Below, piece by piece: positions 15,001 to 28,050 of a DNA stretch of 64,000 bases. The notes beneath the pieces are model-generated. The model saw nothing but the letters and a program-made list of their open reading frames with translations, was not told the origin of the DNA and did not search any database. Within the stretch, counting starts at the first letter, position 1. The number at the start of each line of letters is the position of its first letter. The stretch lies in NCBI GenBank assembly GCA_009760855.2, contig WPIO01000034.1, positions 1 through 64,000 of the forward strand, in the 5' to 3' direction. Source of the DNA: Cristatella mucedo (taxonomy: Eukaryota > Bryozoa > Phylactolaemata > Cristatellidae). Made by a program: the position numbers and the translations under genes.

Positions 15001-17030
15001 TACTTGGTTAAGACTACTATACAAGTCGAGTTTTTCCAACACTCTCGACTGCTGAGTGCCGCCATGACATCATGTTAGATCGTCGTGTACTTGCTAGGCA
15101 AGGTCTTGCGGAGTCCGTTCACACTGGGTGCTGAATCTCAGTGTGCTTGAATTCCGCATCACGTCGCCTAGCTGAGTCAACTGAGAGGAGCTGAATGTTA
15201 CAAGGAGGTCGGCCACGTGTCGCTCGATTATACCTATCGATGCACTCTCGTTTCGTTCCGGTACGTGGAGTAAGTCGAATTGTGATCCATTTTGCCACTG
15301 CATTTGTCGGCTCTGTTTGCTTGACAAGCGATCTCAAAGTGTTCGAACATCCGTTGTCTCGCCATCATTTTAGTAGCTGAATTGAGTTTACCAGTGGCTC
15401 GTCAGGGGTCTCGACGAACGGCTACTTGGTTAAGACTACTATAGCAGTCGAGTTTTTTTGCCAACAGTCTCGCCTGCTGGGGTCTGCAATGACACTATGT
15501 TAGATCGCTGTAAACTTGCTATGCAAGGTCTTGCGGAGTCTGTTCACACTGTGTGCTTTTACATCAGAGTGTTTGAGTTCCGCATCACATTGCCTAGGTG
15601 AGTCAACTGAGAGGAGGTGGATGGCTCAAGGAGGTCGGCCAAGATTTACTCGATTACACTCATCAATGGACTTGTTATTGTTCAGGTACGTTGAATTCAT
15701 TGAATTGTAATCACTATTGCCACTGCATTGCTTGGCTGTGTTTGTTTGACAAGCGATTTCAATAGTGTTCGAACCTTTGTAACCTCGCAATCGTTTTAGA
15801 AGCTGGAATGAGTTTCACAGTGGCATCACAGGTGTCTCGACAAACGGCTACTTGGTTAAGACTACTATAGAAGTCGAGTTTTTCCAACACTCTCGACTGC
15901 TGAGTGCCGCCATGACATCATGTTAGATCGTCGTGTACTTGCTAGGCAAGGTCTTGCGGAGTCCGTTCACACTGGGTGCTGTATCTCAGTGTGCTTGAAT
16001 TCCGCATCACGTCGCCTAGCTGAGTCAACTGAGAGGAGCTGAATGTTACAAGGAGGTCGGCCACGTGTCGCTCGATTATACCTATCGATGCACTCGTTAT
16101 CGTTCCGGTACGTGGAGTAAGTCGAATTGTGATCCATTTTGCCACTGCATTTGTCGGCTCTGTTTGCTTGACAAGCGATCTCAAAGTGTTCGAACATCCG
16201 TTGTCTCGCCATCATTTTAGTAGCTGAATTGAGTTTACCAGTGGCTCGTCAGGGGTCTCGACGAACGGCTACTTGGTTAAGACTACTATAGCAGTCGAGT
16301 TTTGCCAACAGTCTCGCCTGCTGGGGTCTGCAATGACACTATGTTAGATCGCTGTAAACTTGCTATGCAAGGTCTTGCGGAGTCTGTTCACACTGTGTGC
16401 TTTTACATCAGAGTGTTTGAGTTCCGCATCACATTGCCTAGGTGAGTCAACTGAGAGGAGGTGGATGGCTCAAGGAGGTCGGCCAAGATTTTCTCGATTA
16501 CACTCATCAATGGATTTGTTATTGTTCAGGTACGTTGAATTCATTGAATTGTAATCACTATTGCTACTGCATTGCTTGGCTGTGTTTGTTTGACAAGCGA
16601 TTTCAATAGTGTTCGAACCTTTGTAACCTCGCAATCGTTTTAGAAGCTGGAATGAGTTTCACAGTGGCATCACAGGTGTCTCGACAAACGGCTACTTGGT
16701 TAAGACTACTATAGAAGTCGAGTTTTTCCAACACTCTCGACTGCTGAGTGCCGCCATGACATCATGTTAGATCGTCGTGTACTTGCTAGGCAAGGTCTTG
16801 CGGAGTCCGTTCACACTGGGTGCTGTATCTCAGTGTGCTTGAATTCCGCATCACGTCGCCTAGCTGAGTCAACTGAGAGGAGCTGAATGTTACAAGGAGG
16901 TCGGCCACGTGTCGCTCGATTATACCTATCGATGCACTCGTTATCGTTCCGGTACGTGGAGTAAGTCGAATTGTGATCCATTTTGCCACTGCATTTGTCG
17001 GCTCTGTTTGCTTAACAAGCGATTTCAAAG
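1..17030. repeat. Homogenised part of the satellite array
   Basis: Dimers here are nearly identical to one another over ~20 consecutive copies; differences are mainly single bases, T-run lengths and a few short insertions (for example extra bases near 2,786, 7,069, 9,786 and 10,293). Such uniformity is what recent unequal exchange or gene conversion produces. Exceptions that stand out are a B-like tract inside an A monomer at 8,754-8,829 and the variant blocks near 4,021 and 14,191. Confidence 0.9.
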
Positions 17031-20000
17031 TGTTCGTACCATCGTTGTCTAGTAATCGTTTTAGAAGCTAAATATAATTAACCAGTGGCTCGTCAGGGGT
17101 CTCGACGAACGGCTACTTGGTTAAGACTACTATAGAAGTCGAGTTTTGCCAACAGTCTCGCCGGCTGGGTGCTGCAATGACACTGTGTTAGATCGTTGTG
17201 AACTTGCTATGCAAGGTCTTGCACAGTCTTTCCACACTGTGTGCTTTACATCCGTGTCTTTGAATTCCGCATCACGTCGCCTAGCTCTGTCAACTGAGAG
17301 GAGGTTGATGGGACATGGGGCTCGGCCCAGATTTTCCAGTTACACTCATCGATGGACTTGTTATTGTTCAGGTACGTTGAATTCATTGAATTGTAGTCAC
17401 TATTGCCACTGCATTGGTTGGCTGTGTTTACTTGACAGGCGATTTCAATAGTGGTTGAACCTTTGTAACCTCGCAATCGTTTTAGAAGCTGCAATGAGTT
17501 TCACAGTGGCATCACAGGTGTCTCGACAAACGGCTACTTGGTTAAGACTACTATACAAGTCGAGTTTTTCCAACACTCTCGACTGCTGAGTGCCGCCATG
17601 ACATCATGTTAGATCGTCGTGTACTTGCTAGGCAAGGTCTTGCGGAGTCCGTTCACACTGGGTGCTGTATCTCAGTGTGCTTGAATTCCGCATCACGTCG
17701 CCTAGCTGAGTCAACTGAGAGGAGCTGGATGTTACAAGGAGGTCGGCCGCGTGTCGCTCGATTACACTCATTGATGGACTCGTTATCGTTCCGGTACGTG
17801 GAGTAAGTCGAATTGTGATCCATTTTGCCACTGCATTTGTCGGCTCTGTTTGCTTGACAAGCGATCTCAAAGTGTTCGAACATCCGTTGTCTCGCCATCA
17901 TTTTAGTAGCTGAATTGAGTTTACCAGTGGCTCGTCAGGGGTCTCGACGAACGGCTACTTGGTTAAGACTACTATAGCAGTCGAGTTTTGCCAACAGTCT
18001 CGCCTGCTGGGTGCTGCAATAACACAATCTTGGATCGCTGTAAACTTGCTATGCAAGATCTTACGGAGTCTGTTCACACTGTGTGCTTTTACATCAGTGT
18101 GTTTGAGTTCCGCATCACGTCGCCTTGCTGAGTCAACTGAGAGGAGCTGGATGGCACAAGGCGGTCGGCAGAGATTTTCTCGAATTCATTCATCGATGGA
18201 CTTGTTATTGTTTAGGTACGTTGAATTCATTGAATTGTAATCACTATTGCCACTGCATCGCTTGGCTGTGTTTGCTTTACAAGCATTTTCAATAGTGTTC
18301 GAACCTTTGTAACCTCGCAATCGTTTTAGAAGCTGGAATGAGTTTCACAGTGGCATCACAGGTGTCTCGACAAACGGCTACTTGGTTAAGACTACTATGG
18401 AAGTCGAGTTTTTCCAACACTCTCGACTGCTGAGTGCCGCCATGACATCATGTTAGATCGTCGTGTACTTGCTAGGCAAGGTCTTGCGGAGTCCGTTCAC
18501 ACTGGGTGCTGTATCTCAGTGTGCTTGAATTCCGCATCACGTCGCCTAGCTGAGTCAACTGAGAGGAGCTGAATGTTACAAGGAGGTCGGCCACGTGTCG
18601 CTCGATTATACCTATCGATGCACTCGTTATCGTTCCGGTACGTGGAGTAAGTCGAATTGTGATCCATTTTGCCACTGCATTTGTCGGCTCTGTTTGCTTG
18701 ACAAGCGATCTCAAAGTGTTCGAACATCCGTTGTCTCGCCATCATTTTAGAAGCTGAATTGAGTTTACCAGTGGCTCGTCAGGGGTCTCGACGAACGGCT
18801 ACTTGGTTAAGACTACTATAGCAGTCGAGTTTTGCCAACAGTCTCGCCTGCTGGGTGCTGCAATAACACAATCTTGGATCGCTGTAAACTTGCTATGCAA
18901 GATCTTACGGAGTCTGTTCACACTGTGTGCTTTTACATCAGTGTGTTTGAGTTCCGCATCACGTCGCCTTGCTGAGTCAACTGAGAGGAGCTGGATGGCA
19001 CAAGGCGGTCGGCAGAGATTTTCTCGAATTCATTCATCGATGGACTTGTTATTGTTCAGGTACGTTGAATTCATTGAATTGTAGTCACTATTGCCACTGC
19101 ATTGGTTGGCTGTGTTTACTTGACAGGCGATTTCAATAGTGGTTGAACCTTCGTCACCTCGCAATCGTTTTAGAAGCTGCAATGAGTTTCACAGTGGCAT
19201 CACAGGTGTCTCGACAAACGGCTACTTGGTTAAGACTACTATAGAAGTCGAGTTTTTCCAACACTCTCGACTGCTGAGTGCCGCCATGACATCATGTTAG
19301 ATCGTCGTGTACTTGCTAGGCAAGGTCTTGCGGAGTCCGTTCACACTGGGTGCTGTATCTCAGTGTGCTTGAATTCCGCATCACGTCGCCTAGCTGAGTC
19401 AACTGAGAGGAGCTGGATGTTACAAGGAGGTCGGCCATGTGTCTCTCGATTGCACTCATCGATGAACTCGTTATCGTTCTAGTACGTGGAGTAAGTCGAA
19501 TTGTAATCCATTTTGCCACTGCATTCGTCGGCTCTGTTTGCTTGACAAGCGATTTCAAAGATTGCGAACCTCCGTTGTCTCGCCATCGTTTTAGGGGCTG
19601 AATTGAGTTTCCTAGTGACTTGTCAGGGATCTCGACGAACGGCTACTTGGTTAAGACTACTATAGCATTTGAGTTTTTCCGACAGGCTTGCCTGCTGGGT
19701 GCTGCAATGACACTATGTTACATCGCTGTAAACTCGCTATGCAAGGTCTTGAGGAGTCTTTTCACACTGTGTGCTTTTACGTCAGTGTGTTTAAGTTACG
19801 CATCACATGGCCTAGGTGAGTCAACTAAAAGGAGGTGGATGGCACGAGGAGGTCGGCCAAGATTTTCTCGATTTAACTCATCGATAAACTTGTCATTGTT
19901 CAGGTACGTTGAATTCATTGAATTGTAATCACTATTGCCACTGCATCGCTTGGCTGTGTTTGCTTTACAAGCATTTTCAATAGTGTTCGAACCTTTGTAA

Positions 20001-23000
20001 CCTCGCAATCGTTTTAGAAGCTGGAATGAGTTTCACAGTGATATCACAGGTGTCTCGACAAACGGCTACTTGGTTAGGACTACTATAGAAGTCGAATTTT
20101 TTTAAGGCTCTCGACTGCTGAGTGCCGCCATGACATCATGTGAGATCCTCGTGTACTTGCTATGCAAGCTCTTGCGGAGTCCGTTCACACTGGGTGCTGT
20201 ATCTCAGTGTGCTTGAATTCCGCATCACGTCGCCTAGCTGAGTCAACTGAGAGGAGCTGGATGTTACAAGGAGGTCGGCCATGTGTCGCTCGATTACACT
20301 CATCGATGGACTCGTTATCGTTCCGGTACGTGGAGTAAGTCGAATTGTGATCCATTTTGCCACTGCATTCGTCGGCTCTGTTTGCTTGACAAGCGATCTC
20401 AAAGTGTTCGAACCTCCGTAGTGTCGCCATCGTTTTGGAAGCTGAATTGAGTTTATCAGTGGCTTGTCAGGGGTCTTGACGAACGGCTACTTGGTTAAGA
20501 CTACTATAGCAGTCGAGTTTTGCCAACAGTCTCGCCTGCTGGGTGCTGCAATAACACAATCTTGGATCGCTGTAAACTTGCTATGCAAGATCTTACGGAG
20601 TCTGTTCACACTGTGTGCTTTACATCCGTGTCTTTGAATTCCAGCATCACGTCGCCTAGCTCTGTCAACTGAGAGGAGGTTGATGGCACATGGGGCTCGG
20701 CCGAGATTTTCTCAATTACACTCATCGATGGACTTGTTATTGTTCAGGTACGTTGAATTCATTGAATTGTAATCACTATTGCCACTGCATTGCTTTGCTG
20801 TGTTTACTTGACAGGCGATTTCAATAGTGGTTGAACCTTCGTAACCTCCCAATCGTTTTAGAAGCTGCAATGAGTTTCACAGTGGCACACATAGGTGTCT
20901 TGACAAACGGCTACTTGGTTAAGACTACTATAGAAGTCGAATTTTTCCAACACTCTCGACTGCTGAGTGCCGCCATGACATCATGTTAGATCGTCGTGTA
21001 CTTGCTAGGCAAGGTCTTGCGGAGTCCGTTCACACTGGGTGCTGTATCTCAGTGTGCTTGAATTCCGCATCACGTCGCCTAGCTGAGTCAACTGAGAGGA
21101 GCTGGATGTTACAAGGAGGTCGGCCATGTGTCGCTCGATTACACTCATCGATGGACTCGTTATCGTTCCGGTACGTGGAGTAAGTCGAATTGTGATCCAT
21201 TTTGCCACTGCATTCGTCGGCTCTGTTTGCTTGACAAGCGATCTCAAAGTGTTCGAACCTCCGTAGTGTCGCCATCGTTTTGGAAGCTGAATTGAGTTTA
21301 TCAGTGGCTTGTCAAGGGTCTTGACGAACGGCTACTTGGTTAAGACTACTATATCAATCGAGTTTTTTCGACAGGCTCGCCTGCTGGGTGCTGCAATAAC
21401 ACAATCTTGGATCGCTGTAAACTTGCTATGCAAGATCTTACGGAGTCTGTTCACACTGTGTGCTTTTACATCAGTGTGTTTGAGTTACGCATCACGTCGC
21501 CTGGCTCTGTCAACTGAGAGGAGGTTGATGGCACATGGGGGTCGGCCGAGATATTCTCAATTACATTCATCGATGGACTTGTTATTGTTTAGGTACGTTG
21601 AATTCATTGAATTGTATTCACTATTGCCACTGCATCGCTTGGCTGTGTTTGCTTTACAAGCATTTTCAATAGTGTTCGAACCTTTGTAACCTCGCAATCG
21701 TTTTAGAAGCTGGAATGAGTTTCACAGTGACATCACAGGTGTCTCGACGAACGGCTACTTGGTTAAGACTACTATAGAAGTCGAATTTTTCCAACACTCT
21801 CGACTGCTGAGTGCCGCCATGACATCATGTTAGATCGTCGTGTACTTGCTAGGCAAGGTCTTGCGGAGTCCGTTCACACTGGGTGCTGTATCTCAGTGTG
21901 CTTGAATTCCGCATCACGTCGCCTAGCTGAGTCAACTGAGAGGAGCTGGATGTTACAAGGAGGTCGGCCATGTGTCGCTCGATTACACTCATCGATGGAC
22001 TCGTTATCGTTCCGGTACGTGGAGTAAGTCGAATTGTGATCCATTTTGCCACTGCATTCGTCGGCTCTGTTTGCTTGACAAGCGATTTCAAAGTGTTCGA
22101 ACCTCCGTTGTCTCGCCATCGTTTTAGAGGCTGAATTGAGTTTATCAGTGGCTTGTCAGGGGTCTTGACGAACGGCTACTTGGTTAAGACTACTATATCA
22201 ATCGAGTTTTTCCGAGAGGCTCGCCTGCTGGGTGCTGCAATGACACTATGTTAGATCGCTGTAAACTTGCTATGCAAGGTCTTGCTCAGTCTGTTCACAC
22301 TGTGTGCTTTACATCCGTGTCTTTGAATTCCGCATCACGTCGCCTTGCTCTGTCAACTGAGAGGAGGTTGATGGCACATGGGGCTCGGCCGAGATTTTCT
22401 CAATTACACTCATCGATGGACTTGTTATTGTTCAGGAACGTTGAATTCATTGAATTGTAATCACTATTGCCACTGCATTGCTTTGCTGTGTTTACTTGAC
22501 AGGCGATTTCAATAGTGGTTGAACCTTCGTAACCTCCCAATCGTTTTAGAAGCTGCAATGATTTTCACAGTGGCACACATAGGTGTCTTGACAAACGGCT
22601 ACTTGGTTAAGACTACTATAGAAGTCGAATTTTGCCAACACTCTCGACTGCTGAGTGCCGCCATGAAATTATGTTAGATCGTCGTGTACTTGCTAGGCAA
22701 GGTCTTGCAGAGTCCGTTCACAGTGGGTGCTGTATCTCAGTGTGCTTAAATTCCGCATCACGTCGCCTAGCTGAGTCAACTGAGAGGAGCTGGATGTTAC
22801 AAGGAGGTCGGCCATGTGTCGCTCGATTACACTCATCGATGGACTCGTTATCGTTCCGGTACGTGGAGTAAGTCGAATTGTGATCCATTTTGCCACTGCA
22901 TTCGTCGGCTCTGTTTGCTTAACAAGCGATCTCAAAGTGTTCGAACCTCCGTAGTGTCGCCATCGTTTTGGAAGCTGAATTGAGTTTATCAGTGGCTTGT

Positions 23001-26000
23001 CAGGGGTCTTGACGAACGGCTACTTGGTTAAGACTACTATATCAATCGAGTTTTTTTTTTTTTTTCGCCTGCTGGGTGCTGCAATGACACTATGTTAGAT
23101 CGCTGTAAACTCGCTATGCAAGGTCTTACGGAGTCTGTTCACACTGTGTGCTTTACATCCGTGTCTTTGAATTCCGCATCACGTCGCCTAGCTCTGTCAA
23201 CTGTGAGGAGGTTGATGGCACATGGGGCTCGGCAGAGATTTTCTCGAATTCATTCATCGATGGACTTGTTATTGTTTAGGTACGTTGAATTCATTGAATT
23301 GTAATCACTATTGCCACTGCATCGCTTGGCTGTGTTTGCTTGACAAGCGATTTCAATAGTGGTTGAACCTTCGTAACCTCCCAATCGTTTTAGAAGCTGC
23401 AATGAGTTTCACAGTGGCATCATAGGTGTCTCGACAAACGGCTACTTGGTTAAGACTACTATAGAAGTCGAATTTTTCCAACACTCTCGACTGCTGAGTG
23501 CCGCCATGACATTATGTTAGATCGTCGTGTACTTGCTAGGCAAGGTCTTGCGGAGTCCGTTCACACTGGGTGCTGAATCTCAGTGTGCTTGAATTCCGCA
23601 TCACGTCGCCTAGCTGAGTCAGCTGAAAGGAACTGGATGTTACAAGGAGGTCGGCCGCGTGCCGCTCGATTACACTCATCGATGGACTCGTTATCGTTCC
23701 GGTACGTGGAGTAAGTCGAATTGTGATCCATTTTGCCACTGCATTCGGCGGCTCTGTTTGCTTGACGAGCGATCTCAAAGCGTTCGAACCTCCGTAGTGT
23801 CGCCATCGTTTTGGAAGCTGAATTGAGTTTATCAGTGGCTTGTCAGGGGTCTTGACGAACGGCTACTTGGTTGAGACTACTATAGAAGTCGAATTTTTCC
23901 GACAGGCTCGCCTGCTGGGTGCTGCAATGACACTATGTTAGATCGCTGTAAACTCGCTATGCAAGGTCTTACGGAGTCTGTTCACACTGTGTGCTTTACA
24001 TCCGTGTCTTTGAATTCCGCATCACGTCACCTAGCTCTGTCAACTGAGAGGAGGTTAATGGCACATGGGGCTCGGCCGAGACTTTCTCAATTACACTCAT
24101 CGATGGACTTGTTATTGTTCAGGTACGTTGAATTCATTGAATTGTAATCACTATTGCCACTGCATTGCTTTGCTGTGTTTACTTGACAGGCGATTTCAAT
24201 AGTGGTTGAACCTTCGTAACCTCCCAATCGTTTTAGAAGCTGCAATGAGTTTCACAGTGGCATCATAGGTGTCTCGACAAACGGCTACTTGGTTAAGACT
24301 ACTATAGAAGTCGAATTTTTCCAACACTCTCGACTGCTGAGTGCCGCCATGACATTATGTTAGATCGTCGTGTACTTGCTAGGCAAGGTCTTGCGGAGTC
24401 CGTTCACACTGGGTGCTGTGTCTCCGTGTGCTTGAATTCCGCATCACGTCGCCTAGCTGAGTCAGCTGAAAGGAGCTGGATGTTACAAGGAGGTCGGCCG
24501 CGTGCCGCTCGATTACACTCATCGATGGACTCGTTATCGTTCCGGTACGTGGAGTAAGTCGAATTGTGATCCATTTTGCCACTGCATTCGTCGGCTCTGT
24601 TTGCTTGACAAGCGATCTCAAAGTGTTCGAACCTCCGTAGTGTCGCCATCGTTTTGGAAGCTGAATTGAATCTATCAGTGGCTTGTCAGGGGTCTTGACG
24701 AACGGCTACTTGGTTAAGACTACTATATCAATCGAGTTTTTCCGATAGGCTCGCCTGCTGGGTGCTGCAATGACACTATGTTAGATCGCTGTAAACTCGC
24801 TATGCAAGGTCTTACGGAGTCTGTTCACACTGTGTGCTTTACATCCGTGTCTTTGAATTCCGCATCACGTCGCCTAGCTCTGTCAACTGTGAGGAGGTTG
24901 ATGGCACATGGGGCTCGGCAGAGATTTACTCAATTACACTCATCGATGGACTTGTTATTGTTCAGGTACGTTGAATTCATTGAATTGTAATCACTATTGC
25001 CACTGCATTGCTTTGCTGTGTTTACTTGACAGGCGATTTCAATAGTGGTTGAACCTTCGTAACCTCCCAATCGTTTTAGAAGCTGCAATGAGTTTCACAG
25101 TGGCATCATAGGTGTCTCGACAAACGGCTACTTGGTTAAGACTACTATAGAAGTCAAATTTTTCCAACACTCTCGACTGCTGAGTGCCGCCATGACATCA
25201 TGTTAGATCGTCGTGTACTTGCTAGGCAAGGTCTTGCGGAGTCCGTTCACACTGGGTGCTGTATCTCAGTGTGCTTGAATTCCGCATCACGTCGCCTAGC
25301 TGAGTCAACTGAGAGGAGCTGGATGTTACAAGGAGGTCGGCCATGTGTCTCTCGATTGCACTCATCGATGAACTCGTTATCGTTCTAGTACGTGGAGTAA
25401 GTCGAATTGTAATCCATTTTGCCACTGCATTCGTTGGCTCTGTTTGCTTGACAAGCGATTTCAAAGTGTTCGAACCTCCGTTGTCTAGCCATCGTTTTAG
25501 AAGCTAAATTGAATTTACCAGTGGCTTCTCAGGGGTCTCGACGAACGGCTACTTTGTTAAATCTACTATAGCAGTCGAGTTTTTCCAACAGTCTCGCCTG
25601 CTGGGTGCTGCAATGACACTGTGTTAGATCGTTGTGAACTTGCAATGCAAGGTCTTGCGCAGTCTGTTCACACTGTGTGCTTTACATCCGTGTCTTTGAA
25701 TTCCGCATCACGTCGCCTAGCTCTGTCAACTGTGAGGAGGTTGATGGCACATGGGGCTCGGCAGAGATTTACTCAATTACACTCATCGATGGACTTGTTA
25801 TTGTTCAGGTACGTTGAATTCATTGAACTGTAATCACTATTGCCACTGCATTGCTTTGCTGTGTTTACTTGACAGGCGATTTCAATAGTGGTTGAACCTT
25901 CGTAACCTCCCAATCGTTTTAGAAGCTGCAATGAGTTTCACAGTGGCATCATAGGTGTCTCGACAAACGGCTACTTGGTTAAGACTACTATAGAAGTCAA

Positions 26001-28050
26001 ATTTTTCCAACACTCTCGACTGCTGAGTGCCGCCATGACATCATGTTAGATCGTTGTGTAGTTGCTAGGCAAGGTCTTGCGGAGTCCGTTCACACTGAAT
26101 GCTGTATCTCAGTGTGCTTGAATTCCGCATCACGTCGCCTAGCTGAGTCAACTGAGAGGAGCTGGATGTTACAAGGAGGTCGGCCATGTGTCGCTCGATT
26201 ACACTCATCGATGGACTCGTTATCGTTCCGGTACGTGGAGTAAGTCGAATTGTAATCCATTTTGCCACTGCATTCGTCGGCTCTGTTTGCTTGACAAGCG
26301 ATTTCAAAGTGTTCGAACCTCCGTTGTCTAGCCATCGTTTTAAAAGCTAAATTGAGTTTATCAGTGGCTTGTCAGGGGTCTTGACGAACGGCTACTTTGT
26401 TAAATCTACTATAGCAGTCGAGTTTTTCCAACAGTCTCGCCTGCTGGGTGCTGCAATGACACTGTGTTAGATCGTTGTGAACTTGCAATGCAAGGTCTTG
26501 CACAGTCTGTTCACACTGTGTGCTTTACATCCGTGTCTTTGAATTCCGCATCACGTCGCCTAGCTCTGTCAACTGAGAGGAGGTTGATGGCACATGGGGC
26601 TCGGCCGAGACTTTCTCAATTACACTCATCGATGGACTTGTTATTGTTCAGGTACGTTGAATTCATTGAATTGTAATCACTATTGCCACTGCATTGCTTT
26701 GCTGTGTGTACTTGACAGGCGATTTCAATAGTGGTTGAACCTTCGTAACCTCCCAATCGTTTTAGAAGCTGCAATGAGTTTCACAGTGGCATCATAGGTG
26801 TCTCGACAAACGGCTACTTGGTTAAGACTACTATAGAAGTCGAATTTTTCCAACACTCTCGACTGCTGAGTGCCGCCATGACATCATGTTAGATCGCTGT
26901 AAACTTGCTATGCAAGGTCTTGCGGAGTCCGTTCACACTGGGTGCTGTATCTCAGTGTGCTTGAATTCCGCATCACGTCGCCTAGCTGAGTCAACTGAGA
27001 GGAGCTGGATGTTACAAGGAGGTTGGCCATGTGTCGCTCGATTGCACTCATCGATGAACTCGTTATTGTTCTGTTACGTGGAGTAAGTCTAATTGTTGTC
27101 ACTTTTGCAACTGCATTCGTCGGCTCTGTTTGCTTGACAAGCGATCTCAAAGTGTTCGAACCTCCGTTGTCTCGCCATCATTTTAGTAGCTGAATTGAGT
27201 TTACCAGTGGCTCGTCAGGGGTCTCGACGAACGGCTACTTGGTTAAGACTACTATAGCAGTCGAGTTTTGCCAACAGTCTCGCCTGCTGGGGTCTGCAAT
27301 GACACTATGTTAGATCGCTGTAAACTTGCTATGCAAGGTCTTGCTCAGTCTGTTCACACTGTGTGCTTTACATCCGTGTCTTTGAATTCCAGCATCACGT
27401 CGCCTAGCTCTGTCAACTGAGAGGAGGTTGATGGCACATGGGGCTCGGCCGAGATTTTCTCAATTACACTCATCGATGGACTTGTTATTGTTCAGGTACG
27501 TTGAATTCATTGAATTGTAATCACTATTGCCACTGCATTGCTTGGCTGTGTTTACTTGACAGGCGATTTCAATAGTGGTTGAACCTTCGTAACCTCCCAA
27601 TCGTTTTAGAAGCTGCAATGAGTTTCACAGTGGCATCATAGGTGTCTCGACAAACGGCTACTTGGTTAAGACTACTATAGAAGTCGAATTTTGCCAACAC
27701 TCTCGACTGCTGAGTGCCGCCATGAAATTATGATAGATCGTCGTGTACTTGCTAGGCAAGGTCTTGCAGAGTCCGTTCACAGTGGGTGCTGTATCTCAGT
27801 GTGCTTAAATTCCGCATCACGTCGCCTAGCTGAGTCAACTGAGAGGAACTTAATGGTACAAGGAGGTCGGCCATGTGTCGCTCGATTACACTCATCGATG
27901 GACTCGTTATCGTTCTGGTACGTGGAGTAAGTCGAATTGTAATCCATTTTGCCACTGCATTCGTCGGCTCTCTTTGCTTGACAAGCGATTTCAAAGTGTT
28001 CGAACCTCCGTTGTCTCGCCATCGTTTTAGAGGCTGAATTGAGTTTACCA
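17031..28050. repeat. Diverged variant dimers of the satellite
   Basis: The same A/B dimer continues, but with many more substitutions, for example gtcgaatttttcc instead of gtcgagtttttcc, ctctgtcaactg instead of gagtcaactg, and atggcacatggggctcgg instead of atggctcaaggaggtcgg. The period is 843-844. Some variants recur in non-adjacent units (19.3 and 25.2 kb; 22.7 and 27.7 kb), giving a patchwork. One unit has a 15-base T run at 23,051-23,065 in place of the usual sequence. Confidence 0.88.
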
